From: CALJTV01 sp036821185
Lineage (GTDB): Bacteria; Chloroflexota; Dehalococcoidia; GIF9; UBA5629
Direction: 5' to 3'
NCBI GenBank assembly: GCA_036821185.1
Contig: DAISKD010000001.1
Location: forward strand, 434,001 to 498,000
Length of the DNA stretch: 64,000 bases
Shown one piece after another: positions 16,772-24,017 of this stretch; within the stretch, counting starts at the first letter, position 1; each line of letters opens with the position of its first letter. Under the pieces are notes generated by a model. The model saw nothing but the letters and a program-made list of their open reading frames with translations, made no database searches and had not been told where the DNA came from. The position numbers and the translations under genes were made by a program.

Positions 16772-18751
16772 TTACAGTGGTGCTTTTACTACGATGGTCG
16801 TCCCCATACCCCGCTGCGACTCTATGCTCAAACTACCATTTAGCAATTGTATTCGCTCTTGCATCCCGGCTAGGCCCATCCTGCCATCCTTGAGTAGGTC
16901 CCCCACTATATCTGGTACCTCAAAACCCCTGCCATCATCCCTGATAGTTATCTTCGTCTCAGCTGTATCAAATTCCACCACAACCTCTGCATAGGTAGCA
17001 CTAGAATGCCGCCACACGTTTCGCAACGCCTCCTGAACAATGCGAAACAGTATCAACTCTACCTCAGACGGAAATCTCCGCACAGCACCGCGCACCGTAA
17101 CATTTATATTGATCCCGGAGTGCTTCTCGATATCCGATGCCAGACCCTCCAGGGCGGGGATTAGACCGAGTGTATCTAGTGCAGGCGGTCTCAGGTCCTG
17201 ACTCAACCGCCTCACGTCCTTTATAATGGACTCTATCTGATCTCTCAGATTCTCCAGCAATATCTTTTTGTATTCGGAAATCCCCCGATCACCCGACACA
17301 ATTTCATCTATCTGTCGAGTCAGGACGACTAGAGCTTGGATGGTCTCATCATGAAGCTCCCTAGCAATGCGCTTTCTTTCCTCTTCCTGCGCCTTGGTAA
17401 TTTGACCCAGATAGTATCGCAGGCTTTCCTGCAATCTTTTCTCCCTGGTGACATCTCGGGCAATATGCTGAAACCCTACCGGCCTGCCGCCGCTGGTAAT
17501 CAAGTTGGTGGTCAACTTTAGTATAGCTTCCGCCCCCGTCTTTGTGATCAATTTTTGCTCATATGGTTGGACAACAGGTTCGTTACTGAGAAGCCTTCTC
17601 CGTATATCTCTGGCAAGGTCAAGGCTCTCGTCATTAAGGAACGTCTTAACGTTCATGCGGAGCAATGTACCTACGTCATATCCCGTCAGTCTGGCAGCAG
17701 CTTCGTTTGCCGAAATAATGTTTCCTTCCATATCATGAACCCAGATAGCATCGTGAGCATTCTCAAATATCTGCCGAAATCTTTCCTCAGAGGCCTGTAA
17801 CTTTTCAATAAATTTTCGCTGCTCCTCATAAAGATTGGCATTTTCCACGGCCATGCCGATCTGTCCACCAATAGCCACCAGTAGCTCCACTTCTTCGGGG
17901 AGAAACTTCCTCTGCCGCCGCATTGCTACGCACAGAGTACCCACGACCTTGCCCTTTGACTTTATTGGCACCACGACCTGAGAATGTATTCCTTCCCTTC
18001 TGACAGCCGACTTGGTCACCCTAGGATCTCGCGAAGCATCCCTTACTAAGGCCGGCATACCGGTAAGAGCAACCATCCCGTTTAGTCCTTCTCCGACTTT
18101 CAATCTGTCCACACCAGCCACAAACTCATCTGAGACCCCTTTGTGCGCACGGAGATGAAGCTCTCTAGTCTCCCTGTCCAACAAGAATATCAGCGCTGCA
18201 TCAATGTCCATAACCTCCAGTATGCTGTCTATACTGCTTTCAAGGATCTGCCCCAGCTCCAGAGATTGCGAGACCACGTTGGAAACATAGTTTAGAGCCA
18301 CCAGCCGCAAACGCTGCTGGGATTCCATCCTGAACCATCTGACGCCCAGAGCAACTAGACAGCCGACAACGGCTATCACGCCGATTTCAACCAGGACACC
18401 AACTGAGGGGCCGGGTGCTCGAAAGACAATGGACAGCATACAGATCAAAGCTGCCAGCGTTACAGCCAACCCCTCCCACCCAAAAAACATGAAGCTAGCT
18501 AAAGTGATAGGTATAAGATAAAGCGCCCTCTCGAAAGTAGATGGGCTCAGACCCAACTTCATCAAAAAGTCGGCAAAGGAAACAGGGTATGTAAAACTGT
18601 AATAGTGGACAACAGTTACCGCCACAAAGATAACCACCACCAACCACACTCTCGGGTTTAGAATGAAGCTACGCCACCAGCCGCTTTCTGGCACAAATCG
18701 CTTCCACAGCCAATTTAGCGAAGAAAGCACACGGCCTTCAGGAGACATCAT
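16772..18751 (-). CDS. NarL-type sensor histidine kinase with membrane, GAF and PAS domains
   Basis: 659 residues. Several hydrophobic helices occupy about residues 28-135. A GAF domain covers about 165-310 and a PAS domain about 325-440 (FRQIFENAHDAIWVHDMEGN). A HisKA_3 dimerisation box has RKRIARELHDETIQ with phospho-acceptor His near 467, and the HATPase_c domain has FRIVQEALRNVWRHS, RDDGRGF and GRMGLAGMQERI. It should autophosphorylate and pass phosphate to the regulator encoded just upstream, whose gene overlaps this one by 14 bases. The input signal is unknown; GAF/PAS could bind a small ligand or cofactor. Confidence 0.9.
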   Translation of the reverse strand: MMSPEGRVLSSLNWLWKRFVPESGWWRSFILNPRVWLVVVIFVAVTVVHYYSFTYPVSFADFLMKLGLSPSTFERALYLIPITLASFMFFGWEGLAVTLAALICMLSIVFRAPGPSVGVLVEIGVIAVVGCLVALGVRWFRMESQQRLRLVALNYVSNVVSQSLELGQILESSIDSILEVMDIDAALIFLLDRETRELHLRAHKGVSDEFVAGVDRLKVGEGLNGMVALTGMPALVRDASRDPRVTKSAVRREGIHSQVVVPIKSKGKVVGTLCVAMRRQRKFLPEEVELLVAIGGQIGMAVENANLYEEQRKFIEKLQASEERFRQIFENAHDAIWVHDMEGNIISANEAAARLTGYDVGTLLRMNVKTFLNDESLDLARDIRRRLLSNEPVVQPYEQKLITKTGAEAILKLTTNLITSGGRPVGFQHIARDVTREKRLQESLRYYLGQITKAQEEERKRIARELHDETIQALVVLTRQIDEIVSGDRGISEYKKILLENLRDQIESIIKDVRRLSQDLRPPALDTLGLIPALEGLASDIEKHSGININVTVRGAVRRFPSEVELILFRIVQEALRNVWRHSSATYAEVVVEFDTAETKITIRDDGRGFEVPDIVGDLLKDGRMGLAGMQERIQLLNGSLSIESQRGMGTTIVVKAPL

Positions 18752-19403
18752 TCAACATAACCCAGCCTTCTCTCAAAGCATAGACTGCGGCTTCAGTCCT
18801 GGTGCTCACATGAAGCTTGTTAAAAATGTTGGCCAAATGCCCTTGCACCGTCCGTATGCTTAAACAGAGCTCCTCTGCAATTTCTTTATTGCTTAACCCC
18901 TTGGCAACCAGCCTCAGAACCTCCATCTCCCGCTCCGTAAGCGGCTCCACCGGCTTTTGTTCCTTTCGTGTACCAAGGAGTCCAACAAGCCTCTTCAGTA
19001 CTTTCTTTGTAACCGAGGGATGCAATACAGAATCGCCACTGTAGACCGCTCGCACAGCGTTGACTATCTCGTTACCACGAACGCTTTTTAGTAGATAACC
19101 AGCAGCCCCCGCCTCGAGTAAACTAAAAACAAACTGGTCATCATCGTAAGCAGTTAGCACCAGTATCGCTACTTCTGGGCAAGAACTTTTTATGCGCCTT
19201 GTCGCCTCGATGCCATCCAGTCCTGGCATGGCAATATCGACAATAGCGACATCCGGCCGCAATTCGCATGCCAGTCTCGCCGCTTCTTCACCATCGCCGG
19301 CCTCCGCCACCACCTCCATATCCGGTTCCTGCTCCAGGATCCGCCGCGTCCCCTCCCGTACAAAAGCATGATCATCAGCAATCAGTACTCTTATTTTTCC
19401 CAA
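18738..19403 (-). CDS. NarL/LuxR-family response regulator
   Basis: 221 residues from a TTG start. The receiver domain has IRVLIADDHAFVREG and the phospho-acceptor Asp in VAIVDIAMPGLDG. The C-terminal LuxR helix-turn-helix is PLTEREMEVLRLVAKGLSNK followed by IRTVQGHLANIFNKL. A longer frame reaches 19490, but the TTG at 19403 has a GGGAGGTGG Shine-Dalgarno and begins exactly where receiver domains begin (LGKIRVLIADD). Also, a TATAAT at 19425-19430 would exclude the longer start. It pairs with the adjacent kinase. A 7-2-7 inverted repeat upstream (19484-19499) fits autoregulation. Confidence 0.92.
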   Translation of the reverse strand: MGKIRVLIADDHAFVREGTRRILEQEPDMEVVAEAGDGEEAARLACELRPDVAIVDIAMPGLDGIEATRRIKSSCPEVAILVLTAYDDDQFVFSLLEAGAAGYLLKSVRGNEIVNAVRAVYSGDSVLHPSVTKKVLKRLVGLLGTRKEQKPVEPLTEREMEVLRLVAKGLSNKEIAEELCLSIRTVQGHLANIFNKLHVSTRTEAAVYALREGWVMLNDVS

Positions 19404-19424
19404 GTACCCACCTCCCGCACCATA

Positions 19425-19430
19425 ATTATA
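19425..19430 (-). promoter_or_regulatory. -10 box of the two-component operon
   Basis: A perfect minus-strand TATAAT about 22 bases before the TTG start of the regulator. No good -35 hexamer is seen, as expected for a promoter that needs an activator. Confidence 0.5.
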
Positions 19431-19483
19431 CCAAATACTAGCTAAAAACCTCACAGCAGCATAAGTATGCATCGGTTTGCTTC

Positions 19484-19499
19484 TAGGCATAAATGCCTA
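19484..19499. promoter_or_regulatory. 7-2-7 inverted repeat, candidate operator of the NarL-type regulator
   Basis: TAGGCAT-AA-ATGCCTA is a perfect inverted repeat of two heptamers separated by two bases, centred about 64 bases upstream of the regulator's -10 box. NarL-family regulators are known to bind heptamer pairs in a 7-2-7 arrangement. The heptamer differs from the E. coli TACYYMT consensus, so the match is in architecture only. Confidence 0.5.
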
Positions 19500-19592
19500 C
19501 CACCAGCTCACACAACATGAGACTTTTGCACGGTGATAAAACAAGTACCGAAACGCAAGGCAGCTCGGGGGTTGCCTGCTAAACTGTATGCT

Positions 19593-19677
19593 GTGGGGGT
19601 AAGAGTCCATTCCCGACCTGCCTGAAAACCGGCTATACTTCACCCTTCCTTGTAACTCCCGCCTCTTACCCTCCCAC
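19593..19677 (+). repeat. Long-range inverted repeat in the leader of the 45-residue peptide gene
   Basis: GTGGG-GGTAAGAG (19593-19605) pairs with CTCTTACC-CT-CCCAC (19663-19677): eight contiguous pairs, a two-base bulge, then five more pairs, enclosing about 57 pyrimidine-rich bases. It ends about 24 bases before a TAGGAGGAG Shine-Dalgarno. It could be the closing stem of a structured leader RNA or a two-site DNA operator. Confidence 0.5.
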
Positions 19678-19712
19678 AATTTAATAATGCAACTAAATAG
19701 TAGGAGGAGCAT

Positions 19713-19850
19713 ATGTTGATTGCAGTTCTGAGCACACTAGGCATACTGGCCCTGATCGCAGGAGCAATTTTCTGGTTCCTCAACTTCAGCGGCGTCTATC
19801 AAGTCTTGCAGACATCCAGAGAACGTGCGCGCAAAGCTAACCGGAGCTAG
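19713..19850 (+). CDS. Small single-span membrane peptide (45 residues)
   Basis: An ATG with an excellent TAGGAGGAG Shine-Dalgarno opens a 45-codon frame. Residues 2-25 form one hydrophobic helix (LIAVLSTLGILALIAGAIFW), followed by a short linker and a basic C-terminal tail (SRERARKANRS). The positive-inside rule predicts a cytoplasmic C-terminus. I do not recognise the family. It lies between a two-component system and the hdr operon, behind a structured leader, so it may be a target of that regulator or an accessory of a membrane complex; both are guesses. Confidence 0.65.
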   Translation: MLIAVLSTLGILALIAGAIFWFLNFSGVYQVLQTSRERARKANRS

Positions 19851-19905
19851 GCACCAACAACACCCGTAGGATTTGGAGCAATTAAGGTTTTATACGCGTC
19901 TTCTT

Positions 19906-19940
19906 ACGGGCTCTACCTTTGCCTTACGAAGGGAGCCCGT
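19906..19940 (+). repeat. Hairpin upstream of the hdr promoter
   Basis: ACGGGCTC (19906-19913) pairs perfectly with GAGCCCGT (19933-19940), and an inner CCTT-ACG-AAGG stem lies inside the loop. No T-run follows on either strand, so it is a weak terminator candidate. It separates the 45-residue peptide gene from the hdrC promoter. Confidence 0.5.
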
Positions 19941-19953
19941 TAAATGTGCGAGT

Positions 19954-19982
19954 TTTACTTTGTACACTCCTAGATTTATAAT
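19954..19982 (+). promoter_or_regulatory. Promoter of hdrC-hdrB-hdrA-mvhD
   Basis: TTTACT (19954-19959), a 17-base spacer and a perfect TATAAT (19977-19982) predict a start near 19989, about 27 bases before the hdrC ATG. Confidence 0.65.
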
Positions 19983-20015
19983 TAGGCCAATCTAAAGAAA
20001 AAGATGGGGTAAATT

Positions 20016-20588
20016 ATGGCAACAGCAAAAGTACACGGCGTGAATGATTTCATCCAGGAAATCTCCGCAATGCCGGGTGGCGAAAAAATCAACCTGTGCA
20101 TCCAGTGCGGAACCTGTTCGGCATCCTGCCCCAACGCGAATAAAATGGACTACACCCCTCGTGAACTAATTGCCATGGCACGAGCTGGTATGCGGGATGA
20201 AGTCCTGTCAAGTAATTCTATGTGGCTTTGCCTTTCTTGTTACATGTGCACTGTCCGCTGCCCCCGAGGCATCGTTCCCACCTACATCATGCACGCTTTA
20301 GAACACCTGGCTATGCGGCACTATCGAACACATCCGCGCGTCCAGACCGCTAAGTTATACAAATTATTTAGTGATACTGTCCATGCCTTCGGTACAATAC
20401 CCCGTCTAGGCTGCATGATGGCATACTTCCTCCAGACAAACCTGCTGCAGTCATTGAAGATGATACGCCCGGCATTAGACCTGTTGTTGCATGGGCGCAT
20501 GCCCATCAAAGCGCACAAGCTGAAGCCCGAGCCGATGAAACAGCTAAAGTCCATCCTCGACAAAGCTGAGGCGATGGGAGGGCTATAA
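20016..20588 (+). CDS. hdrC: Heterodisulfide reductase subunit C-like ferredoxin protein
   Basis: 190 residues with two [4Fe-4S] ferredoxin motifs, CIQCGTCSASCP near residue 28 and CLSCYMCTVRCP near 71. A helical C-terminal half follows that is typical of HdrC. HdrC carries electrons between HdrA and the HdrB active site. The stop is immediately followed by the hdrB ATG, so the two are coupled. No membrane helix characteristic of HdrE/DsrM-linked relatives is seen. In bacteria without coenzyme M/B the final disulfide acceptor is unknown. Confidence 0.9.
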   Translation: MATAKVHGVNDFIQEISAMPGGEKINLCIQCGTCSASCPNANKMDYTPRELIAMARAGMRDEVLSSNSMWLCLSCYMCTVRCPRGIVPTYIMHALEHLAMRHYRTHPRVQTAKLYKLFSDTVHAFGTIPRLGCMMAYFLQTNLLQSLKMIRPALDLLLHGRMPIKAHKLKPEPMKQLKSILDKAEAMGGL

Positions 20589-21464
20589 ATGAAGTATTAT
20601 TCATATTTTCCCGGCTGCTGCATGCACGAAGAAACTCCAATGTACGACTCCTCAGCGCGAGCTGTGGCTAAAGCCCTTGATATAGAGCTTATTGAACTGG
20701 AAGATTGGAACTGCTGTGGTTCCACACCATATACAGTAGTCGACGAACTTGCTGCTTTCTGTTGCTGCGCTCGAAATCTGGCACTGGCTGAAAAAAGAGG
20801 ATTTGATCTCGTGGCTGCTTGCAGTGATTGTTACCTTATCCTGAGTCGGACTAATCAGCATTTCAGAGAATATCCCGAGATTAGAGCGAAGATAACAGAA
20901 GCGCTTGCTGCCGGTGGGCTCGAATACCACGGCACAGTACGAGTCCGCCACATTCTGGATGTTTTCGCTAACGATATCACCGGCGATGAGATCAGGTCCC
21001 GGATTAAGGTCGACCTCAGCAATCTTAAAGTGGCTCCCTATTACGGGTGCCAGGTTATTCGTCCCGCACCCAGCTTTGATGACTTCGAAAACCCTCAATC
21101 ACTTGACCGCCTCACCGAAAGCCTAGGGGCCAAAGTTGTGCCTTATCCCATGAAAGCTAGGTGCTGTGGCGGATCACTCATCCTGTCGGAACAAGAAATT
21201 ACGTTGGGACTCATTCGCAGACTCCTGGAGAATGCCCAGGCGAATGGCGCAGACCTAATAGTGACCGTCTGTCCCTTCTGCCAGGTGAACTTGGACGCTT
21301 ACCAGAGCGCCGTCAACGCAAAATTCAAGACTAAATTCAATATACCGGTGCTCTTCTTTACGCAGTTAATGGGCATCGCGTTCGGAATTGACCATAAAAC
21401 TTTAAGACTACACCAAAACATAGTCCCTGTCAATAAAATTTTAAAGACTTTGGCGAAAGTGTAA
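20589..21464 (+). CDS. hdrB: Heterodisulfide reductase subunit B-like protein with two CCG domains
   Basis: 291 residues with two complete CCG modules. The first has FPGCC, NCCGS and CSDC; the second has YYGC, RCCGG and CPFC. In methanogen HdrB each module binds a non-cubane [4Fe-4S] cluster and together they cleave the CoM-S-S-CoB disulfide. All key cysteines are present, so a disulfide-reducing or related thiol role is likely, though the bacterial substrate is unknown. It lies between hdrC and the Sec-containing hdrA. Confidence 0.92.
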   Translation: MKYYSYFPGCCMHEETPMYDSSARAVAKALDIELIELEDWNCCGSTPYTVVDELAAFCCCARNLALAEKRGFDLVAACSDCYLILSRTNQHFREYPEIRAKITEALAAGGLEYHGTVRVRHILDVFANDITGDEIRSRIKVDLSNLKVAPYYGCQVIRPAPSFDDFENPQSLDRLTESLGAKVVPYPMKARCCGGSLILSEQEITLGLIRRLLENAQANGADLIVTVCPFCQVNLDAYQSAVNAKFKTKFNIPVLFFTQLMGIAFGIDHKTLRLHQNIVPVNKILKTLAKV

Positions 21465-21479
21465 GGAGGGCCATAGAAC

Positions 21480-23441
21480 ATGGAGCCGAAAGTAGGCGTT
21501 TACATCTGCCATTGCGGTGCCAACATTGCCAGTACAGTAGACGTTGAAGCTGTCACAGAATTTGCGAAAGGTCTCCCCTTTGTCACTATAGCCCGCAACT
21601 ATAAGTTCATGTGCTCGGATCCAGGACAGGAATTGATAAAGAATGATATTAGAGAACTGGGGTTAAATCGCGTTGTTGTTGCCTCATGTTCCCCGCGATT
21701 ACACGAACATACCTTCCGAAAAGCCGTCGCCGATGCTGGGTTAAACCCCTATCTGTTTGACATGGCAAACATCCGTGAGCAGTGCTCCTGGGTGCATGAA
21801 GACAAAGACAAAGCTACCGAGAAAGCCAAAGCTCTAGTCAGCGCTGCGGTGAAGCGTGTTATCTATCAGACACCGCTGGAGACAAAGGAAGTCCCAGTTA
21901 ACCCGAATACTCTTGTGGTCGGTGCCGGCATAGCTGGCATCCAGGCAGCTCTAGAAATCGCCGATGCTGGATATAAGGTATACCTGGTGGAACGAGAGCC
22001 TTCCGTCGGCGGCCATATGGCACAGCTTGATAAGACCTTCCCTACGTTAGACTGTAGTGCCTGAATATTGACCCCGAAGATGGCCTCGGTGGGGTCACAC
22101 AAAAACATCGAACTCCTGACCTATAGTGAAATCCTGGAAGTATCAGGGTATGTTGGCAATTTCAAAGTCAAGGTACGGAAAAAACCACGCTATGTTGACG
22201 AGACCAAGTGTACCGGCTGCGGTACGTGTCAGGAAAAATGCCCCATAAAAGTAGACAATGAGTTTGACCTTAGTTTGGGAAAGAGAAAGGCGATCTACAC
22301 ACCCTTCCCGCAAGCGGTGCCAAGTATTCCCGTCATAGATCGGGAGCATTGTACCTATTTCATCAGGGGCAAATGCCGCGCCTGTGAGAGGTTCTGCGAA
22401 GTCAAAGCTATCGATTTCGAGCAAACTGAAAAAATATTGGAGCTGGAAGTGGGTTGCATCATCCTTACTACAGGGTTTGATGCCTTTGATCCCACACCAA
22501 TGTCACAATTCGGCTACGGAAAGTACGATAACGTTATCACCAGCCTCCAGTTTGAAAGGATGACCAACGCCTCGGGGCCGACTGGTGGCAAAATAGTGCT
22601 TAAAGATGGTACTGAGCCCAAGAGCATTGCCATCCTTCATTGCATCGGTAGCCGAGATATAAACTATCACGAGTACTGTTCTCGCGTCTGCTGCATGCAT
22701 TCGCTCAAATTTGCCCATATAATTAGGGAAAAGATACCAGATGCCACAATTTACGACCTCTACATCGATCTACGCTGTTTCGGCAAGGGCTACGAGGAAT
22801 TCTATAACCGCCTTCAGGAAGAGGGTGTTAATTTCATCCGCGGACGCGCTGGAGAGGTCACCGATATCGCTGAGACCCCAGAAGAACAGGGAAAACTTGT
22901 TGTCGTCTGCGAGGATACGCTGATCTCGAAACAACGGCGTCTGCCTGTCGACATGGTCATCCTGAGCGTCGCCCTCGAACCGAGGGCAGATGCCAGCGAA
23001 ATAGCCAAGCTGTTCTCAATAAGTCGCAGCCGCGACGGCTTCTTCCTGGAAAAGCACCCCAAACTTGACCCTGTAGCCACTACGACAGAAGGCATCCTGA
23101 TTGCCGGCTGCTGCCAGGGGCCTAAGGACATACCTGACACGGTTGCCCAAGCTTCAGCAGCTGCTGCTCGAGCTATGGCGCTCATCACCAAGGGCAGTGT
23201 TGAAATTGAGGCCACAACTGCCGTCATCGATGATAAGCTCTGTTCTGGATGCAAGACCTGCATCTCTCTCTGTCCCTATAATGCCATTTCCCTCGACGAG
23301 GAGAGGAAGGTCTCGACCATCAACGAAGCCTTGTGCAAAGGATGTGGCACCTGTGCCGCCGCCTGTCCCAGCGGCGCCATTACCGCCAGACATTTCACCA
23401 CAGAACAAATCATGTCAGAACTGGAAGGAGTACTGGTATGA
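21480..23441 (+). CDS. hdrA: Selenocysteine-containing HdrA (flavin-dependent bifurcating subunit)
   Basis: Read through one in-frame UGA (22062-22064, residue 195) this is a 653-residue HdrA, the same length as the paralogue at 25205. It has an N-terminal CHCG/CSDPGQ/CSP cysteine domain, an FAD site GAGIAGIQAALEIADAG near residue 143, an inserted ferredoxin (CTGCGTCQEKCP near 243, CRACERFC near 299) and two C-terminal ferredoxin motifs (CSGCKTCISLCP near 587, CKGCGTCAAACP near 619). The UGA sits in CSA-U-ILTPKM, where the paralogue has CSACILTPKM. A GU-bulged hairpin follows at SECIS distance. HdrA bifurcates electrons from its flavin to ferredoxin and HdrB. The stop overlaps mvhD (ATGA). 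Frameshift or decay is unlikely because the frame is intact throughout. Confidence 0.9.
22062..22097 (+). promoter_or_regulatory. Sec UGA codon and candidate bacterial SECIS of hdrA
   Basis: After the UGA (22062-22064), TGACCCC (22069-22075) pairs with GGGGTCA (22091-22097). An alternative inner pairing of CCGA (22074-22077) with TCGG (22086-22089) leaves a small 3' bulge and an eight-base loop AGATGGCC with G in its second position. The loop begins 16 bases after the U of UGA, within the range known for bacterial SECIS elements. The Cys paralogue has no matching 3' arm. Confidence 0.75.
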
Positions 23442-23869
23442 GCTTCGAACCGAGAATCGTAGGCTTTATGTGCAACTGGTGTGCTTATGCCGCTGCTGAC
23501 CTCGCTGGCACGTCGCGAAAAAAATATGCTCCCAATGTACGGGTGGTCCGCGTCATGTGCAGCGGGCGCGTGGAGCCAACCCTAATAATCAAAGCTTTTG
23601 AATTAGGGGCCGACGGTGTCCTCGTCTGCGGTTGACACCCCGGAGAATGTCATTACCTGGAAGGTAATGTGAAAGAAGCCCGCCGTATTCCTTTGTTAAA
23701 GAAATTGCTCGCTCAGCTTGGCATTGAGGAGGAGCGGCTACGGCTAGACTGGGTATCGGCCTCAGAAGCTGATCGTTTTGCCACGGTCATCAATGAGATG
23801 ACTGAACAGATAAGAAAACTTGGGCCACTCACCCTTCGTACACCTGCTAAACAGACCGCGGGGGAGTGA
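23438..23869 (+). CDS. mvhD: Selenocysteine-containing MvhD (hydrogenase delta subunit / electron-transfer protein)
   Basis: 143 residues when the in-frame UGA at 23633-23635 (residue 66) is read as Sec. MvhD is a small [2Fe-2S] protein that links [NiFe] hydrogenase (or formate dehydrogenase) to HdrA. Conserved cysteines are in FMCNWCAY and VMCSGRVEP, and the CGUHPGECHY motif matches LGCHPGDCHY in the paralogue at 27163. An additional Cys two residues before the Sec makes a C-G-U motif not present in the Cys copy. A perfect 7-bp hairpin follows. It is coupled to hdrA by an ATGA overlap. No hydrogenase follows directly, so its partner is open. Confidence 0.9.
23633..23669 (+). promoter_or_regulatory. 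Sec UGA codon and candidate bacterial SECIS of mvhD
   Basis: CATTACC (23651-23657) pairs perfectly with GGTAATG (23663-23669) around a five-base TGGAA loop whose second base is G. The loop starts 25 bases after the U of the UGA. The equivalent place in the Cys paralogue (near 27360) forms no such stem. Confidence 0.75.
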
Positions 23870-23944
23870 CAACTTAGCGGTTGGCTGACCAAAAAGACGC
23901 TGCTTTTCATCACATTGTGGTCACCCTTCCAGCATGGTCTGACC

Positions 23945-23973
23945 TTGCAAGAACTGGGCACATGCTATATAAT
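23945..23973 (+). promoter_or_regulatory. Promoter of the hdrCB-hdrA2-mvhD2-mvhGA operon
   Basis: TTGCAA (23945-23950), exactly 17 bases, then a perfect TATAAT (23968-23973). The predicted start near 23980 is about 38 bases before the ATG at 24018. The Cys/hydrogenase module can therefore be transcribed apart from the Sec module. The 148 bases between mvhD and this gene otherwise hold nothing I recognise. Confidence 0.75.
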
Positions 23974-24017
23974 CTGCACGGCTCTCTTAAAATACAGATA
24001 GAAAGGAAGGGTGTAAC

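Larger units (their letters stand above)
19404..19712. other. 309-base divergent intergenic region
   Basis: No gene is seen between the leftward response regulator and the rightward 45-residue peptide. The stretch holds the regulator's -10 box, the 7-2-7 repeat at 19484-19499, a small hairpin (AGGCAG with TTGCCT, about 19558-19577) and the long inverted repeat at 19593-19677. I do not recognise a known riboswitch. Confidence 0.6.

Noticed and set aside
19540..19605. c-di-GMP (GEMM-type) riboswitch, suggested by ACGCAA...CTAA strings
   Set aside because: The spacing of the paired elements is too short and the conserved GGTAGC/GGGTT tetraloop-receptor part is not found.
22062..22067. hdrA and mvhD as frameshifted or decaying pseudogenes split by stop codons
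   Set aside because: Each has only one UGA, at the homologous Cys position, with no frame change, full conservation on both sides and a downstream hairpin, so Sec insertion explains the data better.
22062..23635. UGA reassigned to Trp or Gly throughout the genome
   Set aside because: UGA ends several well-bounded genes here (for example prfA, hdrA itself, the 41-residue atp peptide, the EF-G-like gene), and Trp is encoded by UGG throughout.
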